Assembly: GCF_943734655.1 (NCBI RefSeq)
Contig: NC_071354.1
Span: 159,175,142 to 159,239,141 of the forward strand
Length of the DNA stretch: 64,000 nucleotides
Direction of reading: 5' to 3'
Origin: Sabethes cyaneus
Lineage: Eukaryota; Arthropoda; Insecta; Diptera; Culicidae
In this document: piece after piece, positions 50,997 to 61,657 of the stretch
How the letters are laid out: each line of letters opens with the position of its first letter
How positions within the stretch are numbered: position 1 is the stretch's first letter
Made by a program: the position numbers and the translations under genes
Notes under the pieces: generated by a model
The model's database searches: none
The model's input: the letters and a program-made list of their open reading frames with translations, nothing else
Told to the model about the DNA's origin: nothing

Positions 50997-52486
50997 TTTC
51001 GCATATAGTGTTTTTAGGAACATTTCTTGGTATAATAAGCCCCTTCTTGAGAGAGAAATCTTTGGGTGATTAATTCCCTTAAAAGTGAGATACGAAATTT
51101 ATTTTCTCGAATATTCGCGATCCAGGTTTGGTACTTTCGGCAAAGTTGTAGTAAATATCAATGCAAACAACTTTGTCAAAGACACCATACTTGTATCTCT
51201 TCATGGAAATTATCTATGAAGCGTTATTCGTAGACAACCCCTTCAAAACAGTTTTTAAACCCTGACTTATTCTGGTCAACTTTTACGTGTTCATAGTGTT
51301 CTAGAAAGTTGTTTATCTTGCTAAAATCAACGTTTTTGTAGAACATTATTATACGCGATTTTCTGCAGTTTCGGAGATTTTGAGCATTTTTGATGAAACA
51401 TAATACTACTTTGAGCTTGAATATTTCCCAAGGTGGCAAATGGTGGCAGATCAAACAACTCGTACTTAAAAGTACAACACAAAACCTTTAAAAGCGAGTG
51501 TCAATTGTCTGTATCTGTTTGTATCCCCAAAAGATATAGTTGTTTTAAAAATCCCTCTCAGTCATGTTTATAGAACAATTTAAATGTACTTCGTATGCAA
51601 TAAACGCCATTTTGTTTACGTTGACAATCTTTTTCTAACAAATTGAGTTACCATCAATTTTTTCGCCTATTTTCGAGTCGCAAATGAATGTAGACTTAAA
51701 ATTATTTGACGCAATTAATAAGAGAAAAGCTTCTAAATAACTAACTTAAGTCTATTTTGTTCAATACCTTCGATTAGTGTCTTTCCAAAAGATCACACTC
51801 ATAATAGGCTGGTACCGAATGGCCGAAACACAAATGGTCGAATCACGAATGGCCGAAATCCAAATGGCCGAATTTCAATGACAGTCACAGAAGGCCGAAT
51901 TTTCTAGGAATGACTAAATAACTATTTAATTGGAAAGCACGAATTAACAAGCAGTTAACAATTAACATTACTCAAACAAAAAATAAAATAAGAAACGTTG
52001 TACTTTTAAGTACGAGTTGTTTGATCTGCCACCATTTGCCACCTTGGGAAATATTTAAGTTCAAAGAAGTACTATTTTTCATCAAAAAAGCTCAAAATCT
52101 CCGAAACTTCAGAAAATCACGTATAATAATTTTCCACAAAAACGTTGATTTTAGCAAGATAAACAACTTTCTAGAACACTATGAACACGTAAAAGTTGAC
52201 CAGAATAAGTCAGAGTTTAAAAACTGTTTTGAAGGGTTTGTTCACGAATAACACTTCATAGATAATTCCCATGAAGAGATACAAGTATGGTGTCTTTGAC
52301 AAAGTTGTTTGCATTGATATTTAATATAACTTCGCCGAAAGTACCAAACCTGTATCTCGAATGTACGAGAAAATAAATTTCGTATCTCACTTTTAAGGGA
52401 ATTAGTCACCCAAAAATTTATCTCACAAGAAGGGACTTATTATACCAAGAAATGTTCCTGAAAACACTATATGCGAAACGGGGACT
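50997..52486. mobile_element. ~1.5-kb foldback element with ~475-bp inverted arms
   Basis: The segment 50997-51478 is repeated in inverse at 52005-52486 with limited divergence. The outer end is TTTCGCATATAGTGTTTTTA. The two 76-residue frames at 51224-51454 and 52021-52251 mirror each other because they lie in the arms. The central 520 bp holds short repeats of AAATGGCCGAA. It interrupts an R1-like gene. No transposase was recognised, and no clear target duplication was found. Confidence 0.85.
51815..51905. repeat. Short tandem repeat of GAATGGCCGAAA units
   Basis: About five units, such as CGAATGGCCGAAACACAAAT, GGTCGAATCAC and GAATGGCCGAAATCC, alternate in the centre of the foldback element. 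Each is 13-16 bases with drift. Confidence 0.75.
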
Positions 52487-52489
52487 GAA

Positions 52490-53490
52490 CTATTTCGTCA
52501 ACGCGGTCCTTTAAACACCTGGGAGTCATGGTCGGCGACAAGCTCAAGCTCAGGAGCCGCGTCGATTATGTCTGCAAAAAGGCTTCCACAGCTATTTCGG
52601 CATTGTCTCGTATGATGTCTAATAGCTCTGTGGTATATGGCAGCAAGTGAAGGCTTTTAGCCAACGTGGTCCAGTCCATACTAGGGTATGGCGGGCCGGT
52701 ATGGTCATTGGCGTTAGGAACCAAAAGCTACCTAAGTAAGCTGGAAAGTACCTTTCGTCTCATGTGCTTGAGAGTGGCGAGTGCATATCGCACAGTTTCA
52801 CATGACGCAATCTGCGTCTTAGTGGGTATGATGCCTATTGGCATCATCATCAGCGAGAACGTAGAGGGCTTCAACCAATGTGGAACTAGAGGGATACGGA
52901 GTACCACAAGATCGGCCTCGATGACCACATGGCTGCGGGCATGGTCTAATTTCACAAAAGGCCGGTAGACAGTCAACTTCCACCTAACACAGATTCTGTT
53001 AGGGCATGGTTGTTTTAGACAGTATCTGCACAAGTTCGGGTATGCGGAGTCCCCCGCGTGTCCCGAATATGTGGATGTAGAGAAAACTGCAGAAAAACCT
53101 TTCTTCATATGCCCTCATTCCGCGGGCGCGAGAAGCAACATGATGGCAGTGAGCGGACAGGACACTCCGGATAGCTTAGCCCAAAGGATGCGTTCCAGTT
53201 TGGACATCTGGGGAGTGGTAAATGCAGCTGCTACCCGGATTGTATTTGAGTTACAAAACCGGAGAAGAGCCGATCAACGGCGAATAAACAGCCTAACTAC
53301 CATAGTCCAGTAGTTATCTAAAAGGGTGCGTTAAGCACAATAGCCCCTCCCTGAAGTAATACCGATAAGGTGCCAGTGAGTTTTAGTGGGTCGGGATCCT
53401 CACGCCCCATTAGGGGGGTCGGGATATCCAACCCCAAACTACGTGAGTTGTCTTCCCAGGTGCCTGATAGTACCGTATTTTCTCAGGTGC
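52490..53490 (+). pseudogene. R1-like non-LTR retrotransposon, ORF2 C-terminus and 3' flank
   Basis: After the foldback, broken frames give LGVMVGDKLKLRSRVDYVCK near 52530-52590, then YGGPVWSLALGT (52690) and LRVASAYRTVSHDAICVLVG with MMPI (52768-52840). A His/Cys-rich end follows (HGCFRQYLHKFGYAESPACP near 53010-53060), then TPDSLAQRMRSSLDIWGVVN near 53165-53220. The zinc-knuckle-like Cys and His residues and their order are those of R1-like ORF2 ends. From 53320 a 3' UTR-like stretch with GTGGGTCGGGATCCTCACGC follows. Confidence 0.82.
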
Positions 53491-53754
53491 TTAGCAGTTT
53501 TCCCCACTCGTAAAAAAAGCCTCACCGCTATTATCCAATGAAGTGAAGGGTGTTGAACCATCGGACGATCCCACTAAGAAGTGGTTTGGTGTAAGAGTTG
53601 GTAGAATCGTCATCGATATCCTCACGAGGGAGCTTGCTTACTTACTTGTTAGTGTGTCTATGGCTGCCGATTAGATAGAACAAAGGGATAAAATCAGAGA
53701 TCTCGACTGCCGACGGTTAACCGCCATTTCTTTTACCTGTTAGCAGGACAGGTT

Positions 53755-54135
53755 CTCGTCTACAGACCAGAAATGGTCTCAGATTGCTCCCTTGCGGTAC
53801 GCCCGACAATTTTGTGCATCTGCTGCGTTGTCTACTGCGAGCTAAATTTTTGGCAAACTCCTGGGAGTTCACGAGCCCCCATTTGGGAAACTCTGCTGGT
53901 CTAGGCGATCAAATGCTGCTTTTATATCTCTGTACACGGCATCTACTTGAGCTCCGTTGTCCATATCCCTAGTGTAGTACGAAGTGAACTTTGCCAAATT
54001 CGTCGTAATGGCTCTACCTGGAAAAAATTCAGGTCGGTTCGTTGAAATGTATGCTTTTGGTCCCTACGAATAGAACTCCACCAATTCAAATTTAAAACAG
54101 CTTTGAACCCACACAACGGGTCGTACTTCCTCAAT
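53755..54135 (-). pseudogene. Jockey/I-like reverse transcriptase fragment
   Basis: On the - strand, a frame near 54045-53975 reads a finger-domain block (FFPGRAITTNLAKFTSYYTR in the shifted frame), followed by a GAQVDAVYxDIKAAFDRLD-type palm start near 53965-53915. SGVPQGSNLRPFLVC is at 53805-53760. The stretch between the last two is partly deleted. It is the same broad family as 33836-34440. The end is cut before the catalytic YADD. Confidence 0.75.
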
Positions 54136-57100
54136 GTATTATAGTATTTTATTAATCGCCTTTTTTCAAAATTGGAACGAACACGACTTGCAGATTTGAC
54201 GTAATTTTGAAAGCAAAAATAATGACTTTAACATATTGTATTGGTGGCTGCTAGAAGTAAAAAATAAAATAAAACGAAATAGAAACGTCGAAAACGAGAA
54301 GTTAGTCACATTCGACAAAATAGGAAACACAAACTAAACTATGTAGCAACAAAAACTTGATACGGCTGAAACAACATTGTAACAATGACGATTGTTTCAA
54401 TGGTGAGCCTAATATTAAATGTGGCAAGGCTTCGTTAATGAGCGTATGGCACTCAGTTCTGGTTCAGTTAATAGGCGTGGAATAAATGCTTAAAACTTTA
54501 ACTAACTTTTGACACACTGATCCCCGTATTATAAACCGGTTTGTTAAGCTTGTTTGAACACGGAATTATTTTCGTCTCACATTGCTTGAGGCGGGTTTAT
54601 TTTTATTTTTTATTTTTGTTGATAAATTGAAACTGTAAATTGCAATGCAATGGTTGTACAGCTATAGTATGAAGGTGGTTGCTTTGTGGCTACCATCGAA
54701 ATGCTGGCTTTTATTTGTGCTCTAAACAATGAAATAGATTCGGTTTTCAATGTAGCTACGATAAGCTCACATATGCTTCAATCTTCACCCGTACCAGCAC
54801 CAAGTCATGACCAATGAAAACAACAACCGAAACCGAGTCGATGGATGAGAAGCTCATACATTTCCGTTTTGTTTCTGGGTGTTCGTTAGGAAGCAGAAGG
54901 CCCTGATGGGGCTCAACCACCCAAGAAGAAAAGTGATGAAAATTCGAGCAGCTGTCTGTAAAGTGTGTGTGATGTGAACCCACACCAAAGGCAAGCACCA
55001 ATTGATGCCGATCAAAGCGGCGCAGTCTATTCCAGGAGAACCCCCTGGGAAATATTACCGGAAATGAGTTTTCTTTTCCAACTCGTGACACCTTTCCGTG
55101 CACGAAAATTCAGGAAACACTCCTTAGTGTACAAATTTTACACAAGACGTATAATTTAACAACTGACTTGCGACATGCTGTCCTTAAATAAATGATCGCG
55201 ATCTGGTTGTAAGCAGTGAAGTTGTACAAACACGAAACAGTGATGGACTTTAATCTACTATAAATTGTGGGGAATGAGAAATGGCGGTTTAAATTATTTC
55301 CTTTATACGTACAAAATAAGCAGAAAGATAAATAGAAAATTCGAAATCAAAAGGGATAAGCATCCAGATATTTGAAATAAGATTCGCTTTGTTTAGCTTG
55401 CCTATCCTTGGAGAAAAGGTGCTTTTCAATCAAATACTTTATCATGATAAGAGGGACCAAGATATTACCTACGCTCCGAAATGTTTTGCATTCTGTTCCT
55501 CTTTTGAGTGGGAATCTTGTTTGCCGTTCGCCATGGGCTGGGTACAAGGAATCCACCATGCGTCGGTCGAAAGTATGCGAATCATGGTTCGGTACAAAGT
55601 TTCCGAAACCCGAAGGAAAAAGTGACATTTCAATTATGATTTCTCTTCCAAGGGGATTGAAATTTCGAATATTCATCCAATACAGCAGAGCAAATATTTT
55701 CTTTTCCTTCTATTTTTACTTCACAATATTTTCAGTTTGCGTAGCACACTTGGCAGTACAAAAAGTTGTTTACTATCTCGAAACTGCAATTGATTTCGAA
55801 AATCGCCCGACTTTCAAATATTCTATTATTGATTCTAGTTTAACAGTTTCAACAAACATGTTTCTTTATCCTTTAACTCGACATGGAAAAAGTTTTTCTG
55901 ATCGAAGCACAAAAACAAAATCTGGCTCACCTGAGGGACTGTTTTTCAACCGCGAACTTTGTATCTACCCAAACATGGCAAATACAAAAATAAACTTCCT
56001 CTGAGCTGAAACCTCCGTTTGGAGCCGACAAACTTCTCCTCTCATCCCAGTTCGCTCGGACCCTGGCAGGAATTTATAATATGGCCATTTGTGCTTCAGA
56101 TATCCTAATGGGCATATAATTCTAATGGTCATATGATATTGAATGAACACTTTATTTACTCTTTCCTACCACATTTAATGTGCCAACCTCGACGCCGAAC
56201 TGCCCTCCCTCTTGATAATATTAAATTAAATTGCACTGCACCACAAACCTAGAACAACAGGCTGAAATTTGCTTACGGAGACAGAGCCCGTTTGCGTTGG
56301 GTTTATGCAGATTAAACAACGACATCATTGGCAGTTTGCATGCAGCTGCGGTACCGGCCGGCTCCCTGCGGGTGACAGTGATGATAACGATGCGCTCAAT
56401 AAGCGTTGACGTGTTCGGAGTTTAAGAGAAGGCGAGGCACCAACTTTTCATAATAGGCGTTAGTAAAGAGATCCGTACGTTTCCTTTGCGTTGGAATAAT
56501 CGATTTAAATTTTACACGGAATGGTGCGTGCCCCAGTGTGCCATAACCTAGACACGACAGTGCCCCGTAAGGTTTTTGGCTGGGTCATTCGTTTGGTAGT
56601 CAAAAGTCGTCTGAATGCCACCCAAAAAGCCATCCATTTGTGTTGCTTTTATGATTCCAACTAAGGGGCACTTGCTAACCGCCATTCGATTCCTGGTTTT
56701 TGTGCCTATCTTGCTCAAGTCTGTAGATCGCATTCTGGTCGCTGAAGACAATTTTCTTGCGGGCCAAAACACAAATCCTTCCGGCTAAGAAACGTGTTGG
56801 GAATGTCTAAATAAATGGATCAGCGCTAACGATAAGTGTCAGAGGAACAAAAAGGTTACACACCGGATGTGCTCAATCTGAGAGGACGAACAGATCTTCA
56901 CATATAATTTACCACAACGACGTGGCTGCCGGCAGTAGGCGATAGGCGAACGCTTTTCAACCCCGGGGGAGGGGTTCACTTAATTTCTGTCGTCACATTT
57001 AACGACACTCTACGATGATACGCGGCACATATTGTCCGGATGGGCAGAATATTTTTTAAGCATAATTTTCTGCATTCGACAACGATGTCGTTAACGATGA

Positions 57101-57599
57101 GACTTATTGTATGGCTGAAACAATATACATATATCGTTGATTGAAAAATAAAAGTTTCGATCGGAATCCATTAATAACCGACGCCGTCGCCAACTGGCAT
57201 TAATGGAACAGCTCCACTCCATGCACCAGCTTTATCTCCTCATCGCATGCGATGAAAGGCCTGATTCAGAGATTTTTCGACTACGAAAATCGGACCTACG
57301 TCGGTGGGAATTGAATCTGCCTGAGGTTGCAGTGCGAGTTAGTCAGCTCAAGTAGTAATTTCAGTTTTATTGCACCCTTAGAATGACATTTATGACCAGC
57401 TTTCTCTATCAACTCTTTCTCTAATCTATTCTTTATCTATTTCTCTTTCAACTATCATAATTGTGTAATAAAACCATTACCGTTACTTGGTATGCTTGTC
57501 TCATAGCTAAATCGATGAGCAAGGAAACATCAATCAATTAACTGTTTAACGAACAAACAGAGAGCATTTGAGAGAGATTTTCTATTTTTTACATTTTCG
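54136..57599. other. Apparently unique non-coding DNA
   Basis: It includes a 198-residue frame at 55408-56004 with no recognisable domain, signal or splice context. Composition is even, with no long repeats. It could be intergenic or intronic. Confidence 0.4.
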
Positions 57600-58050
<451 letters not shown>

Positions 58051-58386
58051 AAGTTTCAATTTTCAATTTTCAACTTTTAAATTTCAGCTTTCAGCTTACA
58101 ATGTTCAAATTTCATCCTTCAACCTTCAACTGTCAACTTCCAGCTTCCAGCTTTCAACTTTTACCTTTCAATTTTCAATATTGAATGGTGAATGACCCGT
58201 CGGTTAAACCACTCTATAATAAACTCAACAACAACAACAACTTTCAACTATCAACATTCGACTTTTAACTTTCTATTTTCAACACTCATCATACAACTTG
58301 CAAGTCTCAACTTTTAACTCTCATCTTTCAACTTTGCACCTTCAACTTATATCTTTCAACTTTCAATTTTCAACTTTCAACTTTTA
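58051..58386. repeat. Degenerate (NTTTCAA)n heptamers
   Basis: The units drift (CTTTCAA, CTATCAA, CTTTTAA, CTTGCAA, CTCTCAT, CTTCCAG) but keep period 7. A short (CAA)n and about 40 non-fitting bases lie near 58185-58235. Confidence 0.8.
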
Positions 58387-58408
58387 GCTTTCAACTCTCA
58401 ACTTTCAA

Positions 58409-58614
58409 GGCCTCCCCAGTTAGCTCCGGGTTACGACGCTAGTAAACCAATGATCGTATGTTCGAGTCTCGACTGGGCGGTGCTGCTTAAAGAGTCAGTG
58501 GGATCTCTGCATTAGCCCCGTAATTTTCCTGTACTCTAATAAGTGGCTGCTAAGTCTGTCGATAAAGTAGGGTCAAGTTCTTAAGGACGTTAATATCCAT
58601 GGCTTCGCCTTTTT
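58409..58614 (+). mobile_element. tRNA-derived SINE inserted in the heptamer block
   Basis: The head has an A-box-like TTAGCTCCGGG near 58430 and a B box GTTCGAGTCTC near 58461, as in tRNA-derived SINEs. A body with GTCAGTGGGATCTCTGCATT follows, and the end is GGCTTCGCCTTTTTGC. The flanks 58387-58408 and 58615-58636 are a 22-bp direct repeat with two mismatches (start GCTTTCAACT, end CAACTTTCAA), interpreted as the target duplication. Confidence 0.78.
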
Positions 58615-58636
58615 GCTTTCAACTTGCAACTTTCAA

Positions 58637-58913
58637 TTTTTAACTTTCAATCATCGACTTATTTCAACTTACAACTTTAAACTTTCAATTCTCAACCAAT
58701 TCTCAACTTTCAACTCATAACTTGCAACTTTCAATTTCCAACTTTCAGCTTTCAACTTTTAGCTATCAACTTTCAACTTTAAGCTTTCAACATTCAACTT
58801 ACAATTTTTAACTTTCAAGGTTCAACTTTTAATGTCCAACTTTCAGCTTTTAACTTTTAACTTTCAACTTCTAGTTTTCAACTTTCAGCTTTTAACTTTC
58901 AACTTTCATCTTT
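58637..58913. repeat. Degenerate (CTTTCAA)n heptamers
   Basis: This continues the lattice between the SINE and the LINE 3' end. Most units are CTTTCAA with single changes. Confidence 0.8.
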
Positions 58914-58914
58914 T

Positions 58915-59568
58915 GGGTATGAAATGGGGAAGGCAACTAGGAAAAAGCGCCCAATATAGCTCTAGCCATCCCAAGCCCCTACCTAGCGCCTCCACGTGGC
59001 CATACCTGGAAATACTTCAATTTGTATAATTGAGTAGCCAAGCTAGGAGGTGCGGGGTCGTGCGGTTTTCAGTTCCTAACCTTACAAATGTAGTTTTAGG
59101 CAACCATTAAACCACACGACTTTATTTTCAAGTATTATATGATTTAAACTAATATTTTTGGCAAACTAATCTATTTTCAGAGAGCGAAATAAGGCGCTAT
59201 ATCCTTGGCCAATTGCAGCCTGGCTTCTGGTCTAAATGCCATTAGTTCATCCCTGAGGGTCCGGAGTATCACTTAACCTTTATTAGCAAAGATACTCCCT
59301 ACGACTGTAAATAAATCATTATCTATGTATATGGGAAGCGTTTGGTACGGGAGGTCCACGCTTCCTTCCTTCCCCTTGATTTCAAGGAGTTTAATGGAAT
59401 TAGGTATTTTTTCTGGTTCCACTTGATTCCTTGGAATTCTCTCTGCGGTACATGCTGCGCAGTTGGCCTGGCCGTTGACAAGAAAAATGATTGATTCAAG
59501 TAATCGTCATTTTCCAGGATGCCTTCAAGAATTGGCTGCGTTAGTGTGAGATTAGATTAGATTAGATT
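58915..59568 (+). mobile_element. Non-LTR retrotransposon 3' end with (GATTA)n tail
   Basis: Unique sequence breaks the heptamer lattice and ends in GATTAGATTAGATTAGATTA, a simple-repeat tail typical of non-LTR elements. AACTTTCAACTTTCATCTTT stands on both sides (58894-58913 and 59569-59588), a 20-bp target duplication identifiable because of its CATC variant. It has no coding capacity; it looks like the 3' untranslated part of a truncated copy. Confidence 0.72.
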
Positions 59569-60550
59569 AACTTTCAACTTTCATCTTTCAACTTTCAACT
59601 CTCAACTTTTGCCTTTCAACTTGCAACTTTTAACTATTAACTTTTAACTTTTAACTTTTAACTTTTAACTTTCACCTTTCAACTTTCAACTTTCAACTTT
59701 CAACTTTCAACTTTCAACTTTCAACTTTCAACTTTCAACTTTCAACTTTCAACTTTCAACTTTCAACTTTCAACTTTCAACTTTCAACTTTCAACTTTCA
59801 ACTTTCAACTTTCAACTTTCAACTTTCAACTTTCAACTTTCAACTTTCAACTTTCAACTTTCAACTTTCAACTTTCAACTTTCAACTTTCAACTTTCAAC
59901 TTTCAACTTTCAACTTTCAACTTTCAACTTTCAACTTTCAACTTTCAACTTGCAACTTGCAACTTTCAACTTTCAACTTTCAACTTTCAACTTTTAACTT
60001 TTAACTTTCAACTTTCAACTTTCAACTTTCAACTTTCAACTTTCAACTTTCAACTTTCAACTTTCAACTTTCAACTTTCAACTTTCAACTTTCAACTTTC
60101 AACTTTCAACTTTCAACTTTCAACTTTCAACTTTCAACTTTCAACTTTCAACTTTCAACTTTCAACTTTCAACTTTCAACTTTCAACTTTCAACTTTCAA
60201 CTTTCAACTTTCAACTTTCAACTTTCAACTTTCAACTTTCAACTTTCAACTTTCAACTTTCAACTTTCAACTTTCAACTTTCAACTTTCAACTTTCAATT
60301 TTCAACTTTCAACTTTCAACCTTCAACTTTCAACTTTCAACTTTCAACTTTCAACTTTCAACTTTCAACTTTCAACTTTCAACTTTCAACTTTCAACTTT
60401 CAACTTTCAACTTTCAACTTTCAACTTTCAACTTTCAACTTTCAACTTTCAACTTTCAACTTTCAACTTTCAACTTTCAACTTTTAACTTTCAACTTTCA
60501 ACTTTCAACTTTCAGCTTTCAACTTTCAACTTTCAACTTTCAATTTTCAA
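59569..60550. repeat. (CTTTCAA)n heptamer array, about 140 units
   Basis: It is long, with few variants (CTTTTAA, CTTGCAA, TTTTCAA, CTTTCAG). The left 80 bp is more degenerate than the rest, consistent with later expansion of the interior. Confidence 0.96.
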
Positions 60551-60606
60551 TTTTAAATTTTGAACTTAGTTTCGAATTTTCGCTTTACAATCGCGATTAA
60601 TGGTTA
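60551..60606. repeat. Transition between two heptamer arrays
   Basis: Read in sevens: TTTTAAA, TTTTGAA, CTTAGTT, TCGAATT, TTCGCTT, TACAATC, GCGATTA, ATGGTTA, then ATGATTT. The last three steps look like successive one- to three-base changes leading into the next array without loss of phase. Confidence 0.65.
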
Positions 60607-61377
60607 ATGATTTATGATTTATGATTTATGATTTATGATTTATGATTTATGATTTATGATTTATGATTTATGATTTATGATTTATGATTTATGATTTATG
60701 ATTTATGATTTATGATTTATGATTTATAATTTATGATTTATGATTTATGATTTATGATTTATGATTTATGATTTATGATTTATGATTTATGATTTATGAT
60801 TTATGATTTATGATTTATGATTTATGATTTATGATTTATGATTTATGATTTATGATTTATGATTTATGATTTATGATTTATGATTTATGATTTATGATTT
60901 ATGATTTATGATTTATGATTTATGATTTATGATTTATGATTTATGATTTATGATTTATGATTTATGATTTATGATTTATGATTTATGATTTATGATTTAT
61001 GATTTATGATTTATGATTTATGATTTATGATTTATGATTTATGATTTATGATTTATGATTTATGATTTATGATTTATGATTTATGATTTATGATTTATGA
61101 TTTATGATTTATGATTTATGATTTATGATTTATGATTTATGATTTATGATTTATGATTTATGATTTATGATTTATGATTTATGATTTATGATTTATGATT
61201 TATGATTTATGATTTATGATTTATGATTTATGATTTATGATTTATGATTTATGATTTATGATTTATGATTTATGATTTATGATTTATGATTTATGATTTA
61301 TGATTTATGATTTATGATTTATGATTTATGATTTATGATTTATGATTTATGATTTATGATTTATGATTTATGATTTC
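60607..61377. repeat. (GATTTAT)n heptamer array, about 110 units
   Basis: It is almost perfect 7-bp repetition, with one ATAATTT variant near 60724. Confidence 0.96.
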
Positions 61378-61657
61378 AACTCTCTGTGTTTTCTGTTTTC
61401 TGTTTTCTGTTTTCTGTTTTCTGTTTTCTGTTTTCTGTTTTCTGTTTTCTGTTTTCTGTTTTCTGTTTTCTGTTTTCTGTTTTCTGTTTTCTGTTTTCTG
61501 TTTTCTGTTTTCTGTTTTCTGTTTTCTGTTTTCTGTTTTCTGTTTTCTGTTTTCTGTTTTCTGTTTTCTGTTTTCTGTTTTCTGTTTTCTGTTTTCTGTT
61601 TTCTGTTTTCTGTTTTCTGTTTTCTGTTTTCTGTTTTCTGTTTTCTGTTTTCTGTCT
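61378..61657. repeat. (TTTTCTG)n heptamer array, about 38 units
   Basis: It follows the GATTTAT array after only two transitional heptamers (AACTCTC, TGTGTTT) in the same phase. The Phe/Cys/Leu/Ser-rich frames on + and the Lys/Glu/Asn-rich frame on - are artefacts. Confidence 0.95.

Noticed and set aside
51224..52251. Two near-identical 76-residue proteins
   Set aside because: They lie in the two arms of an inverted repeat and mirror each other; no protein family is recognised.
55408..56004. 198-residue open frame
   Set aside because: No recognisable domain, an overlapping frame of similar quality, and no splice or promoter context; chance length is possible in 64 kb.
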